Source of the DNA: Blasia pusilla
Lineage: Eukaryota; Marchantiophyta; Marchantiopsida; Blasiales
Reading direction: 5' to 3'
Assembly: GCA_050084515.1 (NCBI GenBank)
Contig: CM114272.1
Location: 14,012,001-14,076,000 of the forward strand
DNA length: 64,000 bases
In this document: positions 1 to 10,645 of the stretch, piece by piece
Position numbering within the stretch: position 1 is the stretch's first letter
How the letters are laid out: each line of letters opens with the position of its first letter
Made by a program: the position numbers and the translations under genes
Notes under the pieces: model-generated
Told to the model about the DNA's origin: nothing
The model's input: the letters and a program-made list of their open reading frames with translations, nothing else
Databases searched by the model: none

Positions 1-1112
1 CATACAGGCTCAGAAAAGCTCCAAGAGCTTAGTATGGCAAGATTACATACGTCCTATAAGATTTAGGCTTTAGGGTATGTGATTATGACTCCTCGTTATA
101 TATCTTGAAAGAAAAAAATCATAGGGTTATCATTGTGTTGTATGTTGACAACCTCTTGATTACTAGGAATACTGAGGATATGGTACAAGTCGAGCTAAAG
201 TTATAAACAGAATTTGATATGAAGGACTTGGGAGAACTCAAATACTTCTTTGGTGTTGAGTTTATCGATGTTGGAGAGAGCATGTGGTTATTTCAACAAA
301 AATTTGCTCTTCATATGCTTTCAAAATATGGTATGACGGCTTGTAAGCCAATCTCTACACCGTTGGACTAGAGTGTGAAGCTAAGAGTGGATGAAGGAGA
401 GTTGCTTGCACATTCTAATATGTATAGGCGCATGGTTGGAAGTTCGATCTATCTGACTATAACCATGCTAGATTTGAGTTACGTAGTTAGCCTAGTGAAC
501 CAATTTCTACAAGCACTTCAAAAATCTCATCTTGATGCTCTGGGAAGGATTATGCGGTATGTGAAATTCTCTGTTCAATCTAGGCTTCAATTTGAACCTT
601 CTCTGATTTTACAATTACAAGGATTGAAAAATGTTGATTGGGCAGGAAGCGTGTTTGATAGACACTCCACATCTGGTTATTCATTTACCTTGGGAAGCGC
701 AATTATAAGTTGGGCTTCAAAGAAGCAGCCTACGCTTGCTTTATCTTCAATAGAGGCTAAGTACAAAGGAGCAACCAATGCAGCATGTGAGGCGGTGTGG
801 CTTTATCGATTACTTCTTGAGATTAGTGTTAGTAACATAGGACCTAGTGTAATATATACAGTTAATATTAGTAGCATCAAACTTGCTAATAACCATGTGT
901 TTTGTGCTCGAACAAAGCATGTTGAGATGCACTATCATTTTGTCAGAGAAAAAGCGCTTGCAAGAGAAATTGATCTTGTGTATATACGTACAGATCAACA
1001 AATTGTTGATATCTTTTTAAAAGCATTATCTAGAGATAAGTTTAAGATGTTTAAAAATGATTTAGGCGTTAGAGATATCGATATGAGCTTGAGGGGGAGT
1101 ATTGAAGATTGA
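1..1112 (+). pseudogene. Copia pol remnant: end of reverse transcriptase plus RNase H
   Basis: The frame reads through the RT active-site region (YVDNLLIT at about 141-164), a TEFDMKDLGEL segment and RNase H with SWASKKQPTLALSS and KHVEMHYHFVREK, and ends with a TGA at 1110-1112. Intact Copia enzymes have YVDD, so the second catalytic aspartate is asparagine here (a GAC to AAC change). A stop near 195 and a TAG at about 369-371 interrupt the frame; the second replaces a glutamine kept in element B. The frame from 375 to 1112 is otherwise open. This is a dead copy. Confidence 0.9.
1091..1099 (+). other. Polypurine tract of Copia A
   Basis: A run of G and A (gagggggag) directly precedes the 3' LTR. 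This is the usual position of the plus-strand priming site in LTR retrotransposons, and the same sequence sits before the LTR of element B. Confidence 0.8.
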
Positions 1113-1412
1113 GTTAGAGTCAAGCTCATCGAACACCCGAACATCTATATTTGGTACTCACACGAAGTAGGGAAGCTTAATCTTGGTTAGTCAGTTAAAC
1201 GTGATTATCTTAACAAAGGTTAGTTAATCACAGTTAGTCTAACTCAAGACTATGGTTAGAATTAGGATTAGGGTTACTTTTATATACCCTATAATATTGA
1301 AGAGGGGACCAGCCTCCACTCATTCTCTCATTGCAAAATTTTGTTCTCAATGGTGGTGTGTGAGTGTGAGAGTCGATTCCCACCAGTTATGCTTCTTTAG
1401 CAGTTTTCTACA
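1100..1412 (+). repeat. 3' LTR of Copia A (313 bp)
   Basis: It begins TATTGAAG, follows the polypurine tract and ends TTCTACA. It aligns end to end with the two LTRs at 21,694-22,005 and 26,422-26,732. The first base pair is TA instead of the usual TG. The middle is rich in GTTAG motifs. The TATA-like region near 1280-1297 differs slightly from that of the B copies. Confidence 0.9.
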
Positions 1413-2112
1413 ACATCAACCTCTGAGCACTAACACGGCCTAATCCTCCTCGGCACTGTGGTGTGACCATAAGGAGCATAGTGTAGCAAAAGATGCATAA
1501 TGCAACTATGAATATCAGGACATGACACTAAATGGTGTTATGAAAAAATATGCAATACAACTCATCATGAAGTGAAAATCCATAGTTCCGGCATGGATCT
1601 AGATTTAACGATGGATATAGCATAACCATAAATGGTAAAGGAATTTGGAGGCCAATTGTAGCTACTTGCATCACATCGATATCATGATGTCAATTAATTT
1701 GGAGTGGCTACTCAAAAATCCTATGAATCCATGGACAAAAACTATGACTCATCCACTCCAAGTTAATTGGCTAACAAACTCAAGCATATTGGCCAAGACC
1801 TAGTCTAATTATGGTCATCCACGTCATCCACTTACTCCAACACGGAAACCATGGAATCTTGGATAAGGCTATCCTCCATTCTAATTGGACCTATGGAACA
1901 CAATATGGAACCAAGATCAATGCTAAAGTCGTGGCCAAATCATGAAGAACTCTCAAAAAGTGATCTAAAATAGTGCTAAAATCAAAGAAGCTCTATCTAC
2001 ATGGATTGTGGCTCTTCAAAACTTCACCACAAAATGATATGTCTCTCACGAAACCACATTATACAATCTTATCTCTCCTTGTGGCATGTTTTTATGCTAC
2101 CAAATTGGGTCA
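1413..2112. other. Intergenic, nothing recognised
   Basis: Moderately AT-rich sequence with only short chance reading frames. I see no transposon ends or protein similarity. Confidence 0.6.
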
Positions 2113-2650
2113 TATGGCTAAGCATGGTTGCACCAAAACGGACATGTTTGTCCATGAGGCGGAAAAGTCTGAACATGTCCACAGGCATGCCCAACGGATC
2201 CCCCACAAGGGTTTTTTGGTTACCTAGTGGCTCATGTAGGCTCGGGACGTGGGGACGGGTGTGGGCTCACATTAAAGGAGGCGGATAGGAATCGGCCCGG
2301 ACATAGCCCACATTGGCCCTCCATAGGCCCGCATAGGGCCCGCAACGTACACCCGCGCTTCCTAGGCCTAGCCCGCACCCTACGGGGCCTAAGCGCATCC
2401 TACACGGGCCTATCAACGTTCAATTTGGCCTTAGGCCAGGCCGGTATGGGCCACAAAATGTGCGACGGGTGCTTAGATTGGGTGTCAGCTAGCCTCGCCC
2501 GAGTGTACGTTGCCGTCAGGGCAGGATCGAGTGCGGGCCGCGTGTACTTGCGCCTACACTAACATGCCTATCGTAGGTACGGATATAAGTCTGTTGAGAT
2601 GGATATGTCCGCGGACGCGGACTTTGTCCAAGTGCAACCTTATGGCTAAG
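2113..2650. mobile_element. Short non-autonomous Mutator-like element with 10-bp target duplication
   Basis: The direct repeat TATGGCTAAG occurs at 2113-2122 and 2641-2650. Between them lies about 518 bp whose ends are inverted: GGTTGCAC at 2126-2133 and its complement GTGCAACC at 2632-2639, followed inward by GGACA and GTCC motifs on both sides. A 9-10 bp duplication with terminal inverted repeats is typical of Mutator-like elements. The interior is strikingly GC-rich for this neighbourhood and carries no transposase. A second copy with matching ends lies at 54,353-54,670. Confidence 0.72.
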
Positions 2651-4689
2651 ATCCACCCTATGGATAATGTTCTTCCACTGTTTCAAATTTTTGCCTCTAT
2701 TTTGAAATTTTCTTGGCGTTCCTTATTTCAAGATCTAGGACCTCATGAATTTTTTTGAAACATGAGGGCTTTGGTATATCATTGAAAGCACTTGTTACAC
2801 AATCAATGGCCTTGATTCTATCCAAAAATGGGCATCTCTTCTACGTATATGCTTCCCATTTTTTTCAAATGACTTATATAAATAGCAAGAAAGAATCCCG
2901 TATCCTCATACACTCTCCCGTAAGCCACTTCAATGAAACCCTAGTCTCTAATTGATCGAGCAAGTGATCTACATTGTATAACAAAATATTGATGGCGCTT
3001 GCAAGTGCATTGGTTCCACTCAAAAAAATCTAGACACTACATAAAAAATTAGCAAGCTAAGAGCCTTGAAGGCATTTGTAGGAGCCAATAGATGTGAAAG
3101 GTAGTCACCAGCCCAAAAAACTAACAAAAAGACCACAAACATCCCACTCTAGTGTGTCAACTTCCCACATGGTAGAGCCACTCTCCCAACCAATCTCTCT
3201 CATGGAGCTCCTCTCCATTTCTCTCTTTATAAATTCAGAAATCAGATCTCACATGTTCTCTTACTTTAACTTAGGTCAAATGATTCAAATCAAACCACCC
3301 TCATTATGAGAGGCTTGGATTACACAAGGCAGAGTGGGCCATAGCTCTACCGCCGCATGGAAATAAGTTCAATAAATAAAGAATGAGCTCCTCAAGCTCT
3401 CTCCTTGGGGTATATATATATGATCTCCCTTCCCCAAACCCTCTCCTCATACAATTGTACACACAAGTCGCCCTCACAACCCTAACTTAAAATAATAGAT
3501 CAAGGGGAACTTACCAAAATGGAAATTCAACTAAGCCAATAGGTAAGTTCTTGCAAATAGTTCCAAATGAGCCCAAAGCAAGGATTAACTTGGTCACTCA
3601 AGCTACTCTCTTCCTAACCAAGTCATCCTCAACTACCAAGACGAAATTCTAACCTCCTCATATACGTTGAGCACATACTATCCGCTCCCCTATCCAAGAC
3701 GTGGCAAGGAAAACATCACATTTTTTATTGAACCTTATCGATAGTTTTGTTATTTGCGTCACAAAAGGTTAGAGAAACCTTTAAGTTAGCTATGCTTTGA
3801 CATGCAAGTATACCTAGTAAGTTTCATTACTCCATGAAGAGTGTATATTAATAGAAGTGCTCCTAGTGTAGTAATCAAACCGAAATGACTTGCCCAAAAT
3901 TCCTTTGGACTAACATATGCCTCAAGTACCCCACCTAATAAACCTTGTTTCCATTTCAAATTTTTAATTTCCTTACCACCCGAATGGATAGAGGAAGGAG
4001 ATAACTCCAAATCCATTTGAAGCAAGGAGAGAGCTCAAAACCTATGCCAAGTATCATGTTAAATCACAAACACAGTCAAGATCTTCTTCTTGTGCTAATC
4101 CATTACCTCACTTTTTTCTCATATTACAAGGGTTCATACTAACTATTTCATATAGGTAAGGGCATTTTTTAAACTCACCGTTTGCTATCCATGAGTATGA
4201 AGGTGTAGGGACCAATAGGGTTATTGAAGGGCCTGTAGTATGGTCTTACGATGGTCTCCATAATATCCTTACATAGCATACTACATATCTTATGGCAAAC
4301 GGGGCAATGCTAGAGGTGGCCATTGTAGCTCTCATGTGGTCGTCTTATATACCAGCCGTAAATTTTCTTACCATTGTAACCAAAACTGATTCCCTCTAGT
4401 TGTAAAACTTGTTTGAAAGCTTTTAGGGCTTTGAAAACTTGTTATCATCATATTTTCCTTAGGATGAGTACTTTCAGACCCCTTATATATCTATAGTGCA
4501 CTTTGTTATGGGCATTCTTCCCATATGACAATTGACAAAAAAAAAAATTCTACAGACAAAAATTTATCAGAAACTGAATAATGTACTAATGTTCTAAATG
4601 AAACATCCATAAAAAAAATTTAAACAAGCAAAAAAATGTCGAGAAGAGGTACTCCTCGTGTGATGACGCGTCGCAATGAGAATGAGGAA
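2651..4689. other. Intergenic, nothing recognised
   Basis: About 2 kb of AT-rich sequence with scattered short open frames of no recognisable content and a short TATA run near 3410-3420. Confidence 0.55.
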
Positions 4690-4830
4690 TCCTGATCGTG
4701 CTCGGCACGCCTGTTGGACTCATGGAAGGGCTTTCGTGACACGCCCTATTGGGCTCAGGTAATCGTCGTGACACGCCCTGTTGGACTCATTCAATCCGTA
4801 AGCGCCCATGTGACACGCCCTAATAATAAT
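4690..4830. repeat. Imperfect tandem repeat with GACACGCCCT core
   Basis: Units built on the core CGTGACACGCCCTnTTGGnCTC recur about every 40 bases (near 4700, 4738, 4770 and 4812). They are diverged and the unit length varies. No coding function is evident. Confidence 0.5.
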
Positions 4831-5876
4831 ATAGTCTGACATATTGCCTGAGGCGGAGTTCTGGATAATACACGCCAATGCCATACCTGCTTGCGCAGGA
4901 AGTTGTCCGGTAATTTTATGTTTGTGATTCGTTCCATGCAAGGCTTCTTTTCCCATCGGCGCGTTTCGCCACGCGACAACCATCAACCGCCAGTGATTCC
5001 TTCGTTCTTGTGCAGAAATCTGCAAGTAACTGCGTGATCCGACAGAGTGATGGAAATTCCGTGAATTCTTCTCCACGTTTTTCAATACGAAGTGAGATGC
5101 AATGGTGCACCCGCTCCGAGCAACCCGTCTCCAGCTAGGAAAACAAGGACAGTGACGCCAGTAGATATATACCGGACAAGGACCCTCCACGATTTTGAGC
5201 AGGAAGTGAAAGGCTCTGTGCCGTCCGTGGTGACAGCGAACACGATCCTTGAAGTTCTGAGAACGCTTGCTGTGCAATCCGGGATCTACATGAACTAGTA
5301 GGGCTCTTTTTCGACCTTTTCACGATATGTACTTTTTGGTAGCAAATGCGCAACAAAGTGGAAATCTCACCATTAGCAGTGCGAGTGAACTCAGTAGGCC
5401 TTTTACTCCGACTAAACTCTCTTCGTCATGCTTGAGCTGCGCACGTTTGGTCCAATTCGGGCCGGCGGGGGACGGACCATAAAATAGGTAGGAACGTGGT
5501 ACGTGGATTCGTCGACTTGCTACCATGTGAGAACTTTTGCACTACTTATCTACTCCTAGACCCGACGAGACCTATCATCACTCACCTAGTCCGGATTTCC
5601 GTTATTGAAATACAGTCTCATTCATACGTTGTTAGAAAGAGGAGTGATGAGTGTGGCGGCATAAGCGCAAGTTGCGAACAAGTGCCATTTGGATGCCCGC
5701 TGACTCACCGAGGCGTGGTGTATACTACTATGATTGCGGACTCTGTGCTTCTGAGAGGTGGGAAACGGTCAGTTCTCGGTGATTTCTTATTGATCAGAAG
5801 TATATGTCCTTAGTGCTGACGGCTCACCACTTTGCTCCAGCGACTCCTCCTCGGGGTCGGGAGCATGTAGTCGCTC

Positions 5877-6209
5877 AATAGGGGGGTGTCATAATACCCC
5901 TATCTGGGATTTTAGAGTCCCCGGATGTCCGGAGACTTGCCGGATCGCAGACGGGTAGCTCCGAGCTACCCGTTTTCGCGCCAGGGAAGAGTCGTTCCCT
6001 CGTGTGCGATTCTTCTCGGGTATCCCGTGGATTTAAGGCTGGCAGCGGACATAAACGGTGGATTTAAGGCTGGCAGCTCACGTGAACGGGCCAGCGCAAA
6101 ACTGCCGGCCCGTCCTCTTCCAGGGGTAGCCCAATGCCTTTCCGGGCCAGCCCCCCTGAGTTCCTAACCCGGACGATTCCGGTTAGGTACCAAATTGACA
6201 CCCCCTAAT
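5877..6209. mobile_element. Small GC-rich element bounded by inverted repeats (solo LTR or MITE)
   Basis: The left edge reads AATAGGGGGGTGTCA and the right edge is its near complement, TGACACCCCCTAAT. The boundaries TGTCA...TGACA (5887-6200) would suit a Gypsy solo LTR; the longer inverted edge would suit a MITE. No clear target duplication is visible. Inside are a 10-bp-arm hairpin (5951-5973) and a 20-bp direct repeat (6027-6046 and 6058-6077). Confidence 0.45.
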
Positions 6210-7863
6210 GTGTAACAGTTTACTAGGAGCATCAGTCTTCGAATGAAGTGGAACTTGTCATCATCGGATTGTCTGCGTCAGCGACTCACTCAGGCGACTC
6301 AACTTCGGGAGATAAAACTAGAAACCCTCGGGTACATCTTCCTGAAGGCTGGTCGTCCAGCGCATTACTAATTGTCTATTGGGGGGAGAAGTCACACGCT
6401 CTACTACTAAAACGCAGAACATGGGTTGGACCAGCTCGGCTGAACACTAACGTGGTTCTTTCGGAAGTTTGGTACCTGTTAATCAGGTCGATTAACAGGT
6501 CGTGCGCTTGACTAGTGACACGACACATTTACGACGCAAACAGATAGAATACCGCGCGGGCCAAGGGGCACTTTGGCACGTCATTCCCATCGTCGGCAGA
6601 CTAGTTACGCGCTTCCACAAATCAGACGGACTCGCGCTTTTCCACTGTTAGAAACATCGCGGCTTGCGCACTGGTGACGGCCATGTCGCTTCAGGACATT
6701 CTTTCCGGGAATTGCTAAGTGGGACATCATAGAACCACACGAGTGAGTTGATCTGGGTACTGTTTCAGATTTCGCAGGGCGGCCCAAGACCGTCTGTACG
6801 AGAATCTGTAAGAACGACCTGGAAATGCGCAGATACAAACGGAAGATGACTGACAAATATTTACATCGACAAAACCAGTCCCCAGCGATACTCGCATGTG
6901 AATTGAACTTCGCTGAAAGATGGGTGTAAATTACAATTCTAAACTACTTGGCTAGTTGAGGTTGGGACAGAAATGGGCCGTGACTGTTCATGTACAGATG
7001 GAGTAACCTCGTCTACTCTTCAGAAAGACCACTGAAGAGACTGATCTAAATGCTGCGAGAGCGATGAGGCAACAAAGGCCAGATCCCAAAAACACTCATG
7101 CTTCATGAGTGACTTGAAGTAACAAAATGCCAACTCCTGTAAAGAACAACTGTCCGCTAATGTTACATGCCAAAAACCCTTCGTGACCAATCGACTTATT
7201 TCTCTATCAGCTCATGGAGACTGGAGGAAAGGAGCTGTTGCAAAACTAGTGTTCGTCTTCACGTGTCAACTACCCCAGATGGAGACCTGATTCGATGAGT
7301 AGCTTTCTTTTCTACGTAGGAGCTCGAAGATTCTTCGTAGAAGACTCAAAATGAGGTAGGTAGCCAAGGCCACATCAGTAGTTCTCCCGAGGTATAGAAC
7401 GTGAAACAGTTTAAACCCTGATGGACCCCAGCTTAACATGACTTCCCAATTTCCGTATTCAGATACTTCCAAACCGCAAAACAAGTCGTAAGAAATGTAT
7501 GATGACAGTACGGAATCATTTTTGCGCTTTAGTCCTCCCAGATGACGTTTCAATTGACAGAAGTATCGGTTCCACTCCATTGGTTGTAGACGTGGGTAGA
7601 GACATAGGGTGCAAAAGTACAAGACACAGAAGACTTCCCAATTTTACGCCGTTGCTGAAGTGAAGCCCTGTGAGTCGAGATTCCCAGGCCAAATTTCGCG
7701 CTCACTCCTGTCAGCCTCGTTTCCCAGTGTCCCAAGAGGCCAATTGGGCGAACAGACTAGAACAGCTTTTCTCCGATATGATGTACAATCCTGCGATGGT
7801 ATGAAAATGGAGGGCGTACCTCGCGTACCCAGAACCGAGAATCACAACGTGTAGGTTGAGCCC
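6210..7863. other. Downstream flank of the TPR/J-like gene
   Basis: The TPR gene transcribed leftward ends at 7864, so its 3' UTR must lie in this stretch. I see no convincing AATAAA on the minus strand and no protein-coding signal. Base composition stays gene-like rather than AT-rich. Confidence 0.45.
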
Positions 7864-10645
7864 TCAAGTGACTTGCAATGGCAAAGGCGTCAGGCGGCTT
7901 TGAAATGACCAACAATGACCCTCCGCAGAATTGATCCAGTTGTTCGGCGACAGTACTATGGCTAGTTTTGTTTCGACTGCCAGCACTTCGCAACAATTGG
8001 AGAGAGTGGAGTTGGCCTCAACCTTACTGCATTCCTCAGCGGCACAAAAAGAGGAGGAATGAGATGGCTCTACAGTTTCGTTGCTGTCTATTACCGCCCC
8101 CGTTAACGTGCTCATGGACACGGTAACAATGGCTGATTGCTGGCTCATAGAGATAGTAACCGAAGGATTAGTATTTACAAGCACGCCTTCAGACCCGTCT
8201 TCCCTGGGCAGAAATTCCACCAGAGAAGTGCCCGCTGTGCTATCAGACCTGCAAGCTACTCGGTTGGGTAACCTGGCTTCATCGCTGGTCTGAGACATCG
8301 GCCATGAAGACTGTGGTGACGAAGAAGCACCGCTTTGATCCTTGCTCTCCTCTGGCTTGAGTAACACCAGCTTGTTCTCCACCCTCTGCCTTCCCTTGAC
8401 CTCAGAGGCTGGCACAGTAGTTAGAGTCCGACAGACATCTGCTCCCACTTCAGCTGCGTACTGGAGACAACGAAAAGCCCTAGTGCGCTTTTCCTTCTCT
8501 TCTTCAAGCAGGATGTACATAATCCCTGAGTGGGCACTTTGAATGAGGCGGAATAACCTGGTAGCGGCTAGCCGAGCTTCCTCCTTCACAGACTCGATGT
8601 CCCTCTCGTCGACGAATTCACACCTGTCGATGAAGTGCGCAGCCTTGTCTGGTCTGTGTTTCAAGCAGATCAAGAGGTGCGCTCTCTCCACCTCGTTTTT
8701 GGTGCACCCACTAGTCAACCCAAGAATGGTGTGGTAGTCAATAGTGTAGCGACTCTCCAACCTCTGCTTCACTCCACTGATTTTAATATCCAGTTGATAT
8801 ATGCTCCCGGGCACGTCCATGTAACTGACGTTTTGTGGAAACTTCCAGACGGATCTAGGAAGTCTTTGCTGCTGGGCAAGAGCATCATAGAGACCTTTCA
8901 GTTGCTTCAGGTCTTGCAAACTTTCATAGAAACACCTGATCATTTCATACAAGGAAGCCCGAAGGCTCAATGCTTCGACACACGTTGGATCCAGGGCGAG
9001 CGTCCGGTTGCAATCAGCAATGGCGTCGGGAATCTTACCACACGCCTTGTGAGCTAGAGCTCTGTACAGATAACACTCAGCTATAAAACCCTGAGGAGTA
9101 CCTCTCCTCCCATCAAGGATTTTTGAGAAGTGCCTTACAGCCTCAAGGTAAAGACCCGCTTCCATGGCTGCAAGAGCTGCCGCTCTCCTTCTGAGAAGAA
9201 ACTTGATGTTTCCTAAAAGGTGACTGACGAAGTCTGAATCGGGACCCGCGAAGGCATCGGAGCAAAAGCTGTCCTCGCCCAGACTGATACTCTCCCTACG
9301 GAACGCAGCACAAGCGGCCTTCTTACCGTTTTGAAGCAGGACCATCGCGTCCTCCATCATGCCCAAATGGCAGCAAGCCTGACCCAAAACGAGGTACCGC
9401 CACTCGTTCCGCTCACTTCGTCTAGAGAGACCAGTAATCAGTATCTTTTTCAGTTTGTTGACGGCCAAATATTTCATCAGTGTTTTCTTCTTCGATTTCT
9501 CCTCCACAATGTAGTTGGACAGAAGCTGCACTTTATCTTTTCCGAAGAGAGGGCTCTCTGGCGGCGAGGCATCGTTTTGGCACTTCGCGCTAGGAATGTA
9601 GTCACGAAGCATGTGCGCAACTTCTTTGAAACGTCGCAAGCTGAGGAGCGCTCTCGCCTTCAATTCTAGGGCCTTGTCCCACTGAGGAGAAAGCTTAAGA
9701 GCTGCATCCAGTAAGCTGATGGCTGCACATACGTCCGCCGGATCCTGGCTTGGCATCAGCAGCCTCGCATGACCTACGTACTTCTCTGCCAGCTGCCAAA
9801 ATAAAACTACGGGTCAATTTACCACCCCAAGGCCTGGCGACAATCTCTACTGAAATAACAAAAAGAACATGGCTCGCAGGAAGCCTGGATATCCCAAACC
9901 GCCCACAGTGAAGAGCAGGCCAGCCCAACATCTTCCCTCACATGTGAGTAATGGAGAGTGATTGTAATTTCAACACTCGGGACAAGTTGGGAGTAATGAA
10001 GTGGCAGCACTTCAATAGGGACGGAAGTGAGCCCCCGCTAAGCAAGAGTGGTCTCAATCCACAAATCACCAAACCACCATTGAATCTAAACTAGTACGAA
10101 TACATCAAATCTGATCTGCCACTTCACTGCAATCGTTTTACGCGGATCATTTTCTGGAAAGGAGAGTGGTCCCAGCAGAAGAAAGGTCCTCCAGGGAGAA
10201 AGAAATTGCAGTAATCCTCCAACATTCTCAGGGATGTGCTTTCGACGATCCCAGCGATACTGCCGCCCGGATATGAAAAAACGACCGAGACTTTTTGTTC
10301 TACTCTCCCAAAATCCATACTGGGCATTGTAGTCCATTGCAGAATGACAACAGAAGACTGCGATGTGAGCCGAACCCTAGGACTCATACATCCGGTCGCG
10401 TCGGAGGCTTAATGCTCATCGACATATGGAACAAGAACGATGGACAGAAGAAACTCGCGAGGAAGCGGAACAGACTTCCAGTAGGATACAAATGTGAAAG
10501 TCAACATCGCGAAAAGTTCTCGTCATACGACAGCCCGAATCATATCGGGACCTAGGCAATCTCCAGACACAGATGAGCGGGACGAACGCACCTTACGACT
10601 GCGCAGCCACCGGCGGCGCTTGAACACCACTAACGAGAACATCAT
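7864..10645 (-). CDS. TPR repeat protein with a J-like domain (two exons)
   Basis: Exon 1 is 10,645-10,592 (18 codons, ATGATGTTC start, in-frame stops just upstream) and ends AAG|GTGCGT. Exon 2 is 9,792-7,864, after the acceptor TTTTGGCAG. The join is phase 0 and gives about 660 aa. The N-terminus has an RRWLRSRKLAEKY segment followed by LDAALKLSP and KARALLSLRRFKEVA, the start of a plant TPR family. TPR units fill the middle (AECYLYRALAHKACGKIPDA, ADCNRTLALDPTCVEALSLR). A J-like domain follows at roughly residues 365-460 (DYHTILGL, LKHRPDKA). The usual HPD reads HRPD, so Hsp70 stimulation is doubtful; as I recall, relatives carry a similar HKPD. The likely role is a cytosolic chaperone adaptor, by inference. 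The last 150 residues are Ser/Thr-rich and I do not recognise them. Confidence 0.85.

Larger units (their letters stand above)
1..1412 (+). mobile_element. Copia LTR retrotransposon A, 3' half, runs off the window
   Basis: The element starts inside the reverse transcriptase and continues through RNase H, a polypurine tract and the 3' LTR. It matches the Copia element at 21.7-26.7 kb throughout, from the tract aligned to about 25,348 to the LTR end. The 5' part lies outside the window. The order and spacing (RT, RNase H, PPT, LTR) are those of Ty1/Copia elements. The coding part carries stops and is not functional. Confidence 0.93.

Noticed and set aside
1252-1300. Interstitial telomere-like repeat (TTAGGGTTA) in the Copia LTRs
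   Set aside because: Only one or two units, not TTTAGGG arrays; they belong to the GTTAG-rich LTR promoter region.
4720-5277. 185-codon minus-strand frame
   Set aside because: Overlaps the CGTGACACGCCC repeat, with several overlapping frames and no recognisable domain.
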